Shown one piece after another: positions 15,850 through 23,843 of a stretch of 64,000 bases of DNA (its first letter is position 1; the number at the start of each line of letters is the position of its first letter). Origin of the DNA: Halopseudomonas sabulinigri (GTDB taxonomy: Bacteria; Pseudomonadota; Gammaproteobacteria; Pseudomonadales; Pseudomonadaceae). The notes under the pieces are model-generated. The model worked only from the letters and a program-made list of their open reading frames with translations. It was not told the origin of the DNA and made no database searches. The stretch covers positions 1 to 64,000 of the forward strand of contig DRHT01000015.1 of the NCBI GenBank assembly GCA_011053055.1. Reading direction: 5' to 3'. The position numbers were made by a program, and so were the translations under genes.

Positions 15850-16482
15850 TCAAACTCCCAACGAATCAGGCAACCTGACGTTTGTGATTGTGTTCAGCAG
15901 AGCTTCCTCGGCCACGAAGGTGGGGAAAACCACTTCCTCTTGGGCCGCTCCAGCCTTGAGATGGAGCTCGGTGCCGATGAGAACTGCCGAAGCCAGAACG
16001 GGGCCGACCTGGGTGCGAACAATCGGCACGATCTCGGTCAGGTGTGAGCGCAGGTTCTTTGCGCTGTCGACGACATCGAGCAGCAGGGCGACGTCTTCAA
16101 GGTCGAAGCCGACCTGGTCGACTTCGATGATCAAGCGGTAGGTGTAGGGCGCGGCCTGGGGGATCTGGTTGAACCATTCCTGCACTTTTGCGCGAAAACC
16201 TAGTGCGCCCAGGGCATCGACCACGGCCCCGATGGTGCCTTTCTTTCTGTGCACGGCGAGCGAGACTTTGATCGCTGCGCGCTTCTGCTCTGCGGTCCAG
16301 TTGGGATCCCACACGTCGACGGATACCACGCGAGCTAGCCAGGGCAGCAGCTCGGCGGGGCAGGTATCTGCATTCCAGACTTCACGCACGATGACGGGCA
16401 CGTTGTTGAAGTGCCCAGCGGCTTCGGCGAGGCTGCGCTCCGCGTGGGTGGCGTTGGGGGGTAGCGGCACGAAACTAGACAT
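15850..16482 (-). CDS. I: Baseplate protein gpI
   Basis: The 210-residue protein shows P2 gpI features: LPPNATHAERSLAEAAGHFN, PWLARVVSVDVWDPNWTAEQ and KVSLAVHRKKGTIGAVVDAL, which form the tail-protein-I domain. It joins J in the wedge part of the baseplate and anchors the fibres. It overlaps J by 8 bp and ends 3 bp before the tailspike start. Its last 30 residues (AAQEEVVFPTFVAEEALLNT) are acidic and may be the adaptor for the spike. Confidence 0.88.
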   Translation of the reverse strand: MSSFVPLPPNATHAERSLAEAAGHFNNVPVIVREVWNADTCPAELLPWLARVVSVDVWDPNWTAEQKRAAIKVSLAVHRKKGTIGAVVDALGALGFRAKVQEWFNQIPQAAPYTYRLIIEVDQVGFDLEDVALLLDVVDSAKNLRSHLTEIVPIVRTQVGPVLASAVLIGTELHLKAGAAQEEVVFPTFVAEEALLNTITNVRLPDSLGV

Positions 16483-17374
16483 CGGGCTGATCTGCGACGG
16501 TCAGGGCGATGCTGCTGCAGTACGACGCTTCGCCATCGCCGTTGACGATGCTGGCCACGGGCGCTACCAAGGCGACAGATTGCACGCCGGCCTGATGCAG
16601 TGCGGCATAGAGCCCGGAAATGGTCACGTCGTACGCCATGCGGTGCATTGAATCTGCATAAGCTTGAGCGCTTTGCAGGGCGGCTTGGCGCACTACCTCG
16701 GCATCTGGGCCGGGGTAGACGGTGAGCACGGCTTCGATCTGGTATTCGGTCACGGCGGCTGACAGCACGCTCACTTGATCGGTCATGGGGCGCACGCTTT
16801 CGGCGTTAACAGCCGCCGTGACTGTTTCGAGCAGCTGCTCGGAGGCGGTGCCGTTGCCCTCTTGCGATAGCACGTAGACCGAGACCAGCGCAGGGCCGGG
16901 GCTGATGGCGTTGGCGTCACGCACCAGGCCACTGGCGCCGAGCGCTGCAAATATGTAACTGCCCTGGCTGCCTGCGGTGGTGAAGGCTTCAAAGCTGAGT
17001 TGCACGCGCCGGCGCAGGGCTTCATCTGATTCGTACACATCCGGCACCGGTGGCACAGCTTGTGGGTTGCCGGGTGTGATGAGCAGACGCTGCACGTTGA
17101 AGTTGGCGGCGATCTGTTCGAGGTCTGCATCTCGTGCATAGGCGAGCATCACGGCCTTGGCGGCTTCGTTTACGCGCTGGCGCAGCAGCAGCTCATCGTA
17201 GGCCGAGGCTTGCAGGATCTTGTAGGCGGGATCTGATTCGACCAGGGCGTCGAATGTGGGATCCAGCTCGATGAGCCGGGCCAGCTTGCTGGCGAGAATG
17301 GTCTCGTAGTCGAGCGGCTCGATGACGTTGGGCGGTGGCAGTTGTGAGAGGTCTACGCCGGTGAATTCGGTCAT
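16475..17374 (-). CDS. J: Baseplate wedge protein gpJ
   Basis: The 299-residue protein begins VDLSQLPPPNVIEPLDYETI and contains LRRRVQLSFEAFTTAGSQGS and GSYIFAALGASGLVRDANAI, the standard baseplate J-like protein sequence. It is the main wedge component around the baseplate hub and helps trigger sheath contraction. Length is typical (P2 J is 302). The start overlaps the stop of W by 4 bp. Confidence 0.92.
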   Translation of the reverse strand: MTEFTGVDLSQLPPPNVIEPLDYETILASKLARLIELDPTFDALVESDPAYKILQASAYDELLLRQRVNEAAKAVMLAYARDADLEQIAANFNVQRLLITPGNPQAVPPVPDVYESDEALRRRVQLSFEAFTTAGSQGSYIFAALGASGLVRDANAISPGPALVSVYVLSQEGNGTASEQLLETVTAAVNAESVRPMTDQVSVLSAAVTEYQIEAVLTVYPGPDAEVVRQAALQSAQAYADSMHRMAYDVTISGLYAALHQAGVQSVALVAPVASIVNGDGEASYCSSIALTVADQPDV

Positions 17375-17718
17375 GTGGCAGCACCCAGTTGCAGCGGTAC
17401 CTGCAGCACTGTTTGCTCACCAGACTCGATGTTTTCACCCTCAAGCGTGAGCGCGCTTTTGCCAGCGGCGGTGTGCTCGATGCTGACACGGCTGAGCCTG
17501 ATGCGTGGCTCCCAGCGCATCAGTGCGGAGGTGATGGCGCTGTATAGGCGCACGGTGGTGGCGTCGTTTTGCGGCTGATCGATCAGGCTGGGCAGCAAGC
17601 TGCCGTAGTCGCGCCGCATCACGCGCGAACCAATGGGCGTGGTGAGGATATCGGCAATCGACTGGCGCAGGTGATCCAGCCCGCTGATGGCTTTGCCTGA
17701 TGTGCTCATGCCGTTCAT
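17371..17718 (-). CDS. W: Baseplate wedge protein gpW (gp25-like)
   Basis: The 115-residue protein includes LDHLRQSIADILTTPIGSRV then MRRDYGSLLPSLIDQP, the strongest fingerprint of the gp25/W family. It clamps baseplate wedges to the first sheath ring. The ATG at 17718 overlaps the stop of V; a second ATG at 17709 is possible. Gene order V-W-J-I is exactly that of P2. Confidence 0.9.
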   Translation of the reverse strand: MNGMSTSGKAISGLDHLRQSIADILTTPIGSRVMRRDYGSLLPSLIDQPQNDATTVRLYSAITSALMRWEPRIRLSRVSIEHTAAGKSALTLEGENIESGEQTVLQVPLQLGAAT

Positions 17719-18251
17719 TGCGGAGGCCCTGACAGGTCGTTGCCGCTGGTAACACCGGTTGTTTGATGGTTGACCAGGCTGATGCCTGCGGCGATCACGT
17801 CTTCGCTGACAGTGACCAGGCCGCTGATGTTTAGAGGGCCGGTGATGTTGATACCCCCCGGTGCGCTGATATGGATTTGGCCATCGGCTGTCATGACCAC
17901 TGTCATGTCGCCTGTACCTTGGTCATAACCGAACCAAGTGCCATCTGCGTAGGTGGTGCTATCCAGCTCGGGATTCTGGCTGGGGGCGGGGAATTCATCG
18001 CTGTTGAGGCCGACCAGCACAAAGCCTGCGCCCATCTCACCGCTGGGGCTGAATACCACGCATTGTTCGTTCAAGGTGGGCGTGGCGTGATGCCGGACGC
18101 TGCCGGCGCTGCCAACGAAGTAACGCAGCCAATCAGTGAGCAGCTGGCCGCTTTTGACGCGCACAAAACCGCGATCTGCATCCACGGCGTAAACGGTACC
18201 GGGGCGGATCATGTTATCTAAGCGGCGGCGGAGTTCGGCGATTGGGTTCAT
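17715..18251 (-). CDS. V: Baseplate central spike gpV
   Basis: The 178-residue protein starts MNPIAELRRRLDNMIRPGTV and has an OB-fold part (RGFVRVKSGQLLTDWLRYFV) followed by SPSGEMGAGFVLVGLNSDEF and a short repetitive C-terminus (DGQIHISAPGGINITGPLNI) that forms the triple beta-helix tip. V is the membrane-piercing spike. It is smaller than P2 V (211), so the tip is shorter. It heads an operon preceded by a copy of the late motif 52 bp upstream. Confidence 0.9.
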   Translation of the reverse strand: MNPIAELRRRLDNMIRPGTVYAVDADRGFVRVKSGQLLTDWLRYFVGSAGSVRHHATPTLNEQCVVFSPSGEMGAGFVLVGLNSDEFPAPSQNPELDSTTYADGTWFGYDQGTGDMTVVMTADGQIHISAPGGINITGPLNISGLVTVSEDVIAAGISLVNHQTTGVTSGNDLSGPPQ

Positions 18252-18302
18252 GCCGCTGATGGTTGCTCACGCGCGGGTGAGGTGCAGCAGATTGGCGGTT
18301 AG

Positions 18303-18319
18303 GCGGGGGGCGTTACACG
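18303..18319 (-). promoter_or_regulatory. Late-promoter motif upstream of V
   Basis: The plus strand reads GCGGGGGGCGTTACACG, identical to the copy before FI. It overlaps the last codons of S (TAA at 18313-18315) and points toward V. P2 has its late promoter PV at this place. Confidence 0.6.
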
Positions 18320-18768
18320 CCGCCGAGGTGATTGAGCAGGCCGTCGCGGATCATGTTGAGCTCGGCTTTGGTGAGGCCTAGCAAGCGGCGTTGGGTGTAG
18401 TCGATCTTGGGGCCACCTTTGGCGGCGCTGTCGCGCAGGCCGCGTTGGTGCACGCGGGCAATCCAGGCAGTGCGGCCCACAAAGCCAACGCTAAAGCCAT
18501 TGGCGTTGCTGCTGGCCTTGAGGAACTTGGCCTTGCTCAGGCCGGTGAACATCTTGCGCTGGCGAATGCGGCCAGCCTTACTGCGCAGCTGCTTTTTGCG
18601 GGGTGCGTAGGCGGTGCCATCGGGGTTTTGCTGGGCCTTGATGCGCTGCTGTTGGCTGCGGCGTAGATCGCGGGCAAGACTCTGGCTTATTTGCCGCCGT
18701 TCTTTTGGGTCGAGACGGTTGAGCAGGGCGCCGGCCCAGTCTTCCAGCGCTTGCAGATCGTCACTCAC
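18313..18768 (-). CDS. S: Tail completion protein gpS
   Basis: About 151 residues when started at the GTG at 18768 (SDDLQALEDWAGALLNRLDP), which matches the start of other S proteins; an ATG 24 bases upstream (18792) would add eight residues inside gene R. The sequence RQISQSLARDLRRSQQQRIK and NPDGTAYAPRKKQLRSKAGR is typical of the phage virion morphogenesis (S) family. With R it closes the head-proximal end of the tail. The GTG overlaps the R stop (GTGAGTGA). Confidence 0.88.
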   Translation of the reverse strand: MSDDLQALEDWAGALLNRLDPKERRQISQSLARDLRRSQQQRIKAQQNPDGTAYAPRKKQLRSKAGRIRQRKMFTGLSKAKFLKASSNANGFSVGFVGRTAWIARVHQRGLRDSAAKGGPKIDYTQRRLLGLTKAELNMIRDGLLNHLGGV

Positions 18769-19276
18769 TGGCGGGTGTTCCGTAGGCCTCAAGAGGCTCG
18801 CCGCTTTGCCACTCGGCGGCGATATCGCCGTTTGCGGTCATTAGCTGGTAGTTGCCGGCGGGCAGGGGCGCGTCTAACTGAGGCTCTGCTGGGTGGGTGA
18901 TGGTGAGTGTGCCGTTTTCTTGCCGCTTGACGATCACGCGCTCGGTGAGCGGCAGGCTGATCTCGATGTCTACCAGGTCGTTGGCGAGCACTTCGGCATC
19001 AAAGCCGATGGCGGTCTGGCGTTGGTCGTGGTTGTCGAGCAGCTCGCGTTGGTGTTCACCGATCCAGGCGAGCAGGGGAATGAACACGGCATCGGGATCG
19101 CCGGCGAAGTCGGTGATGATCAGTTTGAGGGTGTAGCGGTATTCAAACGACAGGCCGGCGGCGCTGGAGCAAACCACGTTGCCATCATCCATGAACACCA
19201 GCACGCGATCAGGCGATGGACGCAGCTCGGCGACGCTAGTGATCAGGTGTTGTTTGAGGCTGCTGGGTTTGTACAT
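18761..19276 (-). CDS. R: Tail completion protein gpR
   Basis: The 171-residue protein begins MYKPSSLKQHLITSVAELRP, with LIITDFAGDPDAVFIPLLAW and VDIEISLPLTERVIVKRQEN further on, all typical of P2 gpR. It acts with S at the neck end of the tail. AGGAG lies 7 bp before the ATG. Its start lies inside the end of the Rz1 gene and its stop overlaps S, showing the dense packing of the late operon. Confidence 0.9.
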   Translation of the reverse strand: MYKPSSLKQHLITSVAELRPSPDRVLVFMDDGNVVCSSAAGLSFEYRYTLKLIITDFAGDPDAVFIPLLAWIGEHQRELLDNHDQRQTAIGFDAEVLANDLVDIEISLPLTERVIVKRQENGTLTITHPAEPQLDAPLPAGNYQLMTANGDIAAEWQSGEPLEAYGTPASE

Positions 19277-19523
19277 GGTGTTGCTCCTGGTACTGGTAAA
19301 GCATATCGACCTTGGCGGCGCATTCGGCCCAGTCGGCCTCGATGACGTCAGTGTCAGTCAGCAGGTTGCCGTTGCGCTGGGGTTGGGTTGCGCTCAGCGT
19401 GCAGGGCGTTACGGCGGGACAACCAAGCCTGATAGTCTGCGGCGCCGGTGATGGCGGGACGGTCCCGCAGGCTGCGAGCAATAGCAGGCAGCTCAACATC
19501 AGCCCATTGGCGTAGTTCTTCAT
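19236..19523 (-). CDS. Rz1-like outer-membrane spanin lipoprotein
   Basis: About 95 residues from the ATG at 19523 (a GTG at 19529 is also in frame). The N-terminus MKNYANGLMLSCLLLLAACG is a lipoprotein signal with lipobox LAAC; the mature part is rich in Pro, Gln and Thr. It is encoded out of frame, starting within the Rz gene and ending inside R, the nested Rz/Rz1 arrangement of many phages. With Rz it fuses the inner and outer membranes in the last step of lysis. Confidence 0.8.
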   Translation of the reverse strand: MKNYANGLMLSCLLLLAACGTVPPSPAPQTIRLGCPAVTPCTLSATQPQRNGNLLTDTDVIEADWAECAAKVDMLYQYQEQHHVQTQQPQTTPDH

Positions 19524-19815
19524 TTTCACGGGTTAGCGCCTCGATTCTCTGTTGGCTGGTGCGCAGCTGCTGGCGGATGTCTGATTGCTGGGCCTGCAGG
19601 TGCTGTTGGCTGGTGCGCTCGGTGGCCAGCGCGGTGGTGAGCTCGCCGATGGTTTGCTGGCGTGAGACGCTTTGCTGCTCGGCCTGTTGGGCGCGGTTGG
19701 TGGCTAGTTTGGTTTCGCCCTGCGCAATTTCTGCCCGCTGATGTTGGATCCAGACCAGCCCAGCGAGGGCGGCGAGGAGGGCGAGGCCGTAGAGGCTTTG
19801 GCGTAGGGTGGTCAT
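19354..19815 (-). CDS. Rz-like inner-membrane spanin (LysB family)
   Basis: About 153 residues from the ATG at 19815, which overlaps the endolysin stop (ATGA). A membrane anchor (YGLALLAALAGLVWIQHQRA) is followed by a long coiled coil (residues about 30-110) and a C-terminal AITGAADYQAWLSRRNALHA, found in P2 LysB/Rz proteins. The coiled coil spans the periplasm to reach Rz1. It follows the endolysin in the usual lysis order. Confidence 0.85.
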   Translation of the reverse strand: MTTLRQSLYGLALLAALAGLVWIQHQRAEIAQGETKLATNRAQQAEQQSVSRQQTIGELTTALATERTSQQHLQAQQSDIRQQLRTSQQRIEALTRENEELRQWADVELPAIARSLRDRPAITGAADYQAWLSRRNALHAERNPTPAQRQPAD

Positions 19816-20654
19816 GCGGCTTTTGCTCCGCACTCACAGTCAGTATGGCGCTGATAGGCGCGCTGCAGTTTTATGTCGTACAGGTTGCGGGCGTAGGCGG
19901 GGCCGTTGTAGCGGCGGGCGAACTCGGTCCAGCGCTTGGCTTTGAGTGCTTTGTGCAGGGCGGGGTCTGCCTCGATGAAGCGGATGAATGCTTCAAATTG
20001 CTGGTTTTCATCCTGTGCCATGCGCTGCGCAAAGTCGCTCACGCTGGCATATCCGAGCCGCTCGCCGTGGTAGCCCATGATCTGGAACGCGCCCCAGCTG
20101 GTGGATTCCAACGCGGCAACAGCATCGATCATTTTGGCTTGCGCTAGGCGCTGGTGCTCGGCGGTACCGCCAGCATAGCCGCCGGGCTTGGTGTTGACCA
20201 GGTTGGGGTAACACTCGGCGAGCTGATCGGCGTGGGCCTTGAGCAAGGTGGCGTCGTCGTCATCGGTGCGCATGAGGCTGAGGCGCTGATGCATGATGTG
20301 GCGCTCGTACAGGATCTTGGGCTTGCCGTTAAGCAAAAATCCTTCGCCGCTGCTCTCTACCTCGTTCACGGCATAAACCACGGCCAGCTCCAAACCAAGG
20401 CGCTGCGCTGCGGCCTGTAGGGTGCTGTTGCGCAACAGCAGGGCGCAGTCGCCACCGGCCAAAGCATGTTGCGTCTTGGGGCCGGCGATGCCATCAGCCA
20501 CCAAACCCAGACGCAGTTGGTAGCTACGCACGGCGCGCTCGGTGGCGTCGCCATAATCCCCATCGGTCAGCAGGTTTGCGCCTTGCTGGTTGAGCTGCTT
20601 TTGCAAGCGGCTAACGGCTTGGCCGGTGGCGCCGTGGCGCAGGGTGGTGGTCAT
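19812..20654 (-). CDS. Endolysin with peptidoglycan-binding and N-acetylmuramidase domains
   Basis: 280 residues from the ATG at 20654 (the frame is open further but lacks a sensible start). Residues of about 5-65 form a peptidoglycan-binding domain (LRHGATGQAVSRLQKQLNQQ; DGIAGPKTQHAL); residues about 85-270 are an N-acetylmuramidase domain (YAVNEVESSGEGFLLNGKPK with the catalytic Glu in NEVES; STSWGAFQIMGYHGERLGY; FARRYNGPAY). It cuts glycan strands at lysis. It has no signal sequence, so it depends on the adjacent holins for release. Its ATG overlaps the upstream membrane protein's stop. Confidence 0.88.
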   Translation of the reverse strand: MTTTLRHGATGQAVSRLQKQLNQQGANLLTDGDYGDATERAVRSYQLRLGLVADGIAGPKTQHALAGGDCALLLRNSTLQAAAQRLGLELAVVYAVNEVESSGEGFLLNGKPKILYERHIMHQRLSLMRTDDDDATLLKAHADQLAECYPNLVNTKPGGYAGGTAEHQRLAQAKMIDAVAALESTSWGAFQIMGYHGERLGYASVSDFAQRMAQDENQQFEAFIRFIEADPALHKALKAKRWTEFARRYNGPAYARNLYDIKLQRAYQRHTDCECGAKAA

Positions 20655-20929
20655 GGTGTGGGCCTCATCAGGGCGGCAAGATTGCCGCGTGAGCGGTACA
20701 CGAGGATCAGCAGCAGAATGGCGAGTGAGCCTTGCCAGATGGTGACGGGCTGCTGAAACACCATGATGTCTACGGCGTTGCACAGCAGGGTGCCGATGAG
20801 CAGCGCAGCCAGCAAGGCAATACCCCGTCGGATGCGTGAGCCACGGCGGCGAAAGCAGACCAGCCGCAGCGCGGTGATGATGTGCGCTGTGGCAACGAAG
20901 GTGGCGAACAGGGTGCTGAGCATGGTCAT
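20651..20929 (-). CDS. Small membrane protein of the lysis cassette (second holin or antiholin)
   Basis: About 92 residues from the ATG at 20929 (overlapping the previous stop as ATGA); the ATG at 20923 has better spacing to GGGAG. Three probable helices: TLFATFVATAHIITALRLVC, IRRGIALLAALLIGTLLCNA and WQGSLAILLLILVYRS. The family resembles the holin-type proteins that stand between the first holin and the endolysin in phiCTX-like phages. A holin or antiholin role is inferred from topology and place. Confidence 0.7.
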   Translation of the reverse strand: MTMLSTLFATFVATAHIITALRLVCFRRRGSRIRRGIALLAALLIGTLLCNAVDIMVFQQPVTIWQGSLAILLLILVYRSRGNLAALMRPTP

Positions 20930-21291
20930 TCTCCCTTGTCCCGTTTGAACCAACTGGGAACGAAGCTGGCGAAGTCGGTTTTGTCGATGACGTCCAGCGT
21001 TTTCAGTACGACAGGCACCACCAGCACAGCGCCGATAAAGGCTGCGGGTGCAGTGCGGGTGAGGGGTGTTTGGGTGACGATCTCGGCGGCGCACACATAG
21101 CCGGCGCCGATGGATACCAGCAAACCGAGCAGGCGCTGCCAGGCTTTGAGGTCGTGCTGATTCACGGCAATCAAGGCGGCGCCGATGATGGCGCCAAACA
21201 GGGCGTTGCCATCCAACTGCGGTGCCATGGCTGAGAGGCCAACGCCGGCGGCGGCAGTAACAATGACGGTGCTAGTGGTGGGGTCGGCCAT
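20926..21291 (-). CDS. Putative phage holin
   Basis: The 121-residue protein has hydrophobic segments at about residues 8-25, 30-45, 52-72 and 78-98 (AAFIGAVLVVPVVLKTLDVI) and a charged C-terminus (VPSWFKRDKGE). It matches the pattern of the putative holin found after gene X in phiCTX-type phages of Pseudomonas. It would form the inner-membrane holes that time lysis. It is coupled by 4-bp overlap to the following small membrane protein. Confidence 0.75.
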   Translation of the reverse strand: MADPTTSTVIVTAAAGVGLSAMAPQLDGNALFGAIIGAALIAVNQHDLKAWQRLLGLLVSIGAGYVCAAEIVTQTPLTRTAPAAFIGAVLVVPVVLKTLDVIDKTDFASFVPSWFKRDKGE

Positions 21292-21303
21292 GTGACTTCC
21301 TTG

Positions 21304-21513
21304 TTAATCCCAGAGGTTGACCGCTTTGGCGGTTTCGGTTGTTGCGGGTGCTGTGGGCAAGGCGACCAACGTGCCGTTGGCTATTACCGGCCCTTGATCT
21401 GCCAAGCCGGGGTTCGCTTGCAGGATCTGCTCGACCACGCCAGCGGTGCGACCGTAGTAACGCCAGGCGATGGCATCCACCGTGTCGCCCTGGATCGAGC
21501 GGGCCTGTTCCAT
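21304..21513 (-). CDS. X: Tail protein gpX
   Basis: The 69-residue protein (RSIQGDTVDAIAWRYYGRTA; LQANPGLADQGPVIANGTLV) is a LysM-like single domain, the standard P2 gpX. It is a tail component with a cell-wall-binding fold. It overlaps L by one base (ATGA-type) and precedes the holin by 12 bp. Confidence 0.9.
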   Translation of the reverse strand: MEQARSIQGDTVDAIAWRYYGRTAGVVEQILQANPGLADQGPVIANGTLVALPTAPATTETAKAVNLWD

Positions 21514-21974
21514 CAGATGAGCTCTACCGTGGCGTGACCGGTGCCGAGCAGGTCACGCAGTGCGTGGCGGTGGTCGCGGCGGTAGTCGTCTGCGGTGGGC
21601 AGGATCTCGTCACCTTTGCTGGCCCCGCTGTTGGTGGGGTCGTAACCGCGATAGCGCTCTGCATGTTCGGCGCCGACCAGTGCTTGTACGGCGCGCGTAT
21701 AGGTCACTTCAAGTGCGTTTTTGCCGCCGATGGTCATGTCGTCAACGGCTGCCAGGGTGCTGTGGCCTGCTGCTTGCCACATGGCTTTGCGCACTTTGAG
21801 TTCGCGGTTGGTAGTGATCATGGCGCTGATGATGCTGCCTTCGAGGCGGGCGTCTGAGACGTCGCCCGATAGGCGAATGCCGGCGCGCAAGGCGGTGGCG
21901 TCAATGGCGGGAAAAAAGCCGTCGTTGCTGAGGATGAATGGCTCGGTTTGAGCCTGGCCGACGAATCCGCTCAT
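21513..21974 (-). CDS. L: Head completion/stabilisation protein gpL
   Basis: The 153-residue protein carries ISNDGFFPAIDA-type sequence (FILSNDGFFPAIDATALRAG), IRLSGDVSDARLEGSIISAM and KGDEILPTADDYRRDHRHAL, all diagnostic of P2 gpL. It closes the packaged head. GAGG precedes the ATG. It follows M after a 97-bp gap in which a degenerate GGGGCGTCACAG resembles the late motif only weakly. Confidence 0.92.
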   Translation of the reverse strand: MSGFVGQAQTEPFILSNDGFFPAIDATALRAGIRLSGDVSDARLEGSIISAMITTNRELKVRKAMWQAAGHSTLAAVDDMTIGGKNALEVTYTRAVQALVGAEHAERYRGYDPTNSGASKGDEILPTADDYRRDHRHALRDLLGTGHATVELI

Positions 21975-22071
21975 GAATACCTCAAATAGTCGGCGGTGGT
22001 CGGGGCGTCACAGCTGGAAAGGATTAAACCGCTGATCAGCCCCGAGCCGCCGGTGCGTGGGGAACGCTCGG

Positions 22072-22779
22072 TTAGCCGGGAGTGCCGGCGTGTTTCTTGA
22101 GAAGGCGGGCAACGCCTTCGAGATCTTTTTTGCCGCCGCACTTGTCGTCGAGCTCGATGGCGCGGGTGATGTGCTCACGGGCGTTTTCGAGCAGCTCGGC
22201 TTGATCTTCGGTCACCTGGTCTTTGTCGATGCCAAAGGCATAGGCGCGACCGATGGCCAAGTGAATTTTGGCGCGGGCCTGATCGGGCATGTCGTGATCG
22301 GCAGTGATGCGCTGCGCTTCGAGCAGAGACGCTACCGGAAAGCTGTTGCCGGCCTTCATGGCGCGCAGGGCCAGCTCGGCAGGCTCTTCGGCGATCAGGC
22401 AAGCGGCGGAGCGGTTAAAGCGATCCGGCATGATCATTTTGTGCTGCAGCACGTATTCGCCGATGCGCAGGCCGACGTCGATCTCACCAGCGTCGAGGTG
22501 CCAAAGCATGAGGGTTGTGAGCACCTCATCTTGAGCACCTTTGCCGGCGCTGAGTGCGCCGTCGATGTAAGGGCCGTAATCAGGCAGGATCCGGCGCTTG
22601 AGCTCGGCTTTGGCCTCTTGGCTTTGCACCTGTTTTAGCTGCAGGCGGTGCTGATGCAGCTGGGCGAGCTGCATCTCGTAGGCGGTAGCGCCTTGCATGG
22701 TCAACGCCGGCCCAACGGAAGCGGCCGCCTTGGCGGCGCGCTTGCGTTGTTGTGACTGCTGTGCGGGTGATAGTGGCAC
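22072..22779 (-). CDS. M: Terminase small subunit gpM
   Basis: The 235-residue protein starts at a GTG (22779) after AGAGGTATAACC. It contains PLSPAQQSQQRKRAAKAAAS and VLTTLMLWHLDAGEIDVGLR then IGEYVLQHKMIMPDRFNR, hallmark segments of P2 gpM, the endonuclease-associated small terminase subunit that recognises cos. It follows N by 2 bp. The C-terminus has a TPR-like helical segment (AKIHLAIGRAYAFGIDKDQ). Confidence 0.92.
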   Translation of the reverse strand: MPLSPAQQSQQRKRAAKAAASVGPALTMQGATAYEMQLAQLHQHRLQLKQVQSQEAKAELKRRILPDYGPYIDGALSAGKGAQDEVLTTLMLWHLDAGEIDVGLRIGEYVLQHKMIMPDRFNRSAACLIAEEPAELALRAMKAGNSFPVASLLEAQRITADHDMPDQARAKIHLAIGRAYAFGIDKDQVTEDQAELLENAREHITRAIELDDKCGGKKDLEGVARLLKKHAGTPG

Positions 22780-22781
22780 GG

Positions 22782-23792
22782 TTATACCTCTGCGATGTTC
22801 TCGATCAGGGCGATCAGGCCGAAGTCTTCGATGACGTAGGCATCGTTGGAAGACTGGTAATCAGCAATGCGGTCGTATTCGGGCTCTTCCTTAATGTGAC
22901 GGCGGCGGGCGCCTTCCTGCCAGTAGATCGACAGGTTGCTCAGCGTGGTCACCAGCACGGTGTTGTCGGGGAAGTAGGGCGCGTCGTAAGGGCGAAGGCC
23001 ACCAAGGCGGGCGTTGCTGATGATTTCATCCGCTGCCAATTCTTCCTGGTTGGATGCCGCGCCACGCTCAACGGCTTTCAGTAGTTTGCCGTGCAGCAAA
23101 TTGCGCGAAACCATTACGATCAGGTCAGGATGGTTGCGGTGCCATGGGTCGAGCATTTGCACGGCGTCGTACACCAAAGCATCGAGCGACTTGTAATCGC
23201 CGGTGGCGCCGATGGTGACCTCTTCGGAATCGACCACAACCTCGTCCATTACACGATCAGGTGCGCCGACGCGGACCTTCTGCAGCCAGCCAATGTTGAC
23301 GTCTTCGCCCAGTGGGTTCGCGTCGATATCAGTCTCGGCCGCAGCGCTCACGCCGTTAAAGCCGATCATGATGCGGTCAAGCCCTTGGCGTTTAGCGATA
23401 GCGCCGCTCAAGCGTGGCTGAAAGTCGGGGAACTTGGCCCACTGATCCAGGAGCTGATAAGGGAAGGCGCTGTCGAAGTCGGTCTTCTTACAGGTGTATT
23501 CATCTTTACTCAGCGAGCTACGGTCGCCAGGGTTACGGCGGTTCCCGACGGCGGTGTTGGTGCGGCTGGCAATGGGGCCATTAACGCCCAGCAGCAGCGC
23601 CTGTCCGGACTGCTCGGTTACACCCATGATGTTGATCTTGGTGAGCAGGTCGGTTGATTCTTGAATGGCTGTTTCAAGCGACTGTTGAACCGAGGGTTCG
23701 ACGCTGAACTTGTGTACAGCTTCGGCTACGCCGTTAATTTTGGCCATTTGGCCTAGGTAAGCGTTAAAAGCAATTCGGGTATCTTTGCGCAT
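22782..23792 (-). CDS. N: Major capsid protein gpN
   Basis: The 336-residue protein has the P2 N sequence: FNAYLGQMAKINGVAEAVHK, INIMGVTEQSGQALLLGVNG and NNTAVGNRR-type region (SRTNTAVGNRRNPGDRSSL), then LDQWAKFPDFQPRLSGAI and the HK97-like core. It forms the capsid with scaffold O and is trimmed at its N-terminus in P2. Length is close to P2 N (357). Confidence 0.94.
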   Translation of the reverse strand: MRKDTRIAFNAYLGQMAKINGVAEAVHKFSVEPSVQQSLETAIQESTDLLTKINIMGVTEQSGQALLLGVNGPIASRTNTAVGNRRNPGDRSSLSKDEYTCKKTDFDSAFPYQLLDQWAKFPDFQPRLSGAIAKRQGLDRIMIGFNGVSAAAETDIDANPLGEDVNIGWLQKVRVGAPDRVMDEVVVDSEEVTIGATGDYKSLDALVYDAVQMLDPWHRNHPDLIVMVSRNLLHGKLLKAVERGAASNQEELAADEIISNARLGGLRPYDAPYFPDNTVLVTTLSNLSIYWQEGARRRHIKEEPEYDRIADYQSSNDAYVIEDFGLIALIENIAEV

Positions 23793-23843
23793 GAGGTGCT
23801 CCGTGCGTCAGGGTTTGATCAGCGTTGTCAGGTTGATTTGAGG

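Noticed and set aside
22000-22012. Fourth copy of the late motif upstream of L (GGGGCGTCACAG)
   Set aside because: Too degenerate, and P2 has no late promoter at this place.
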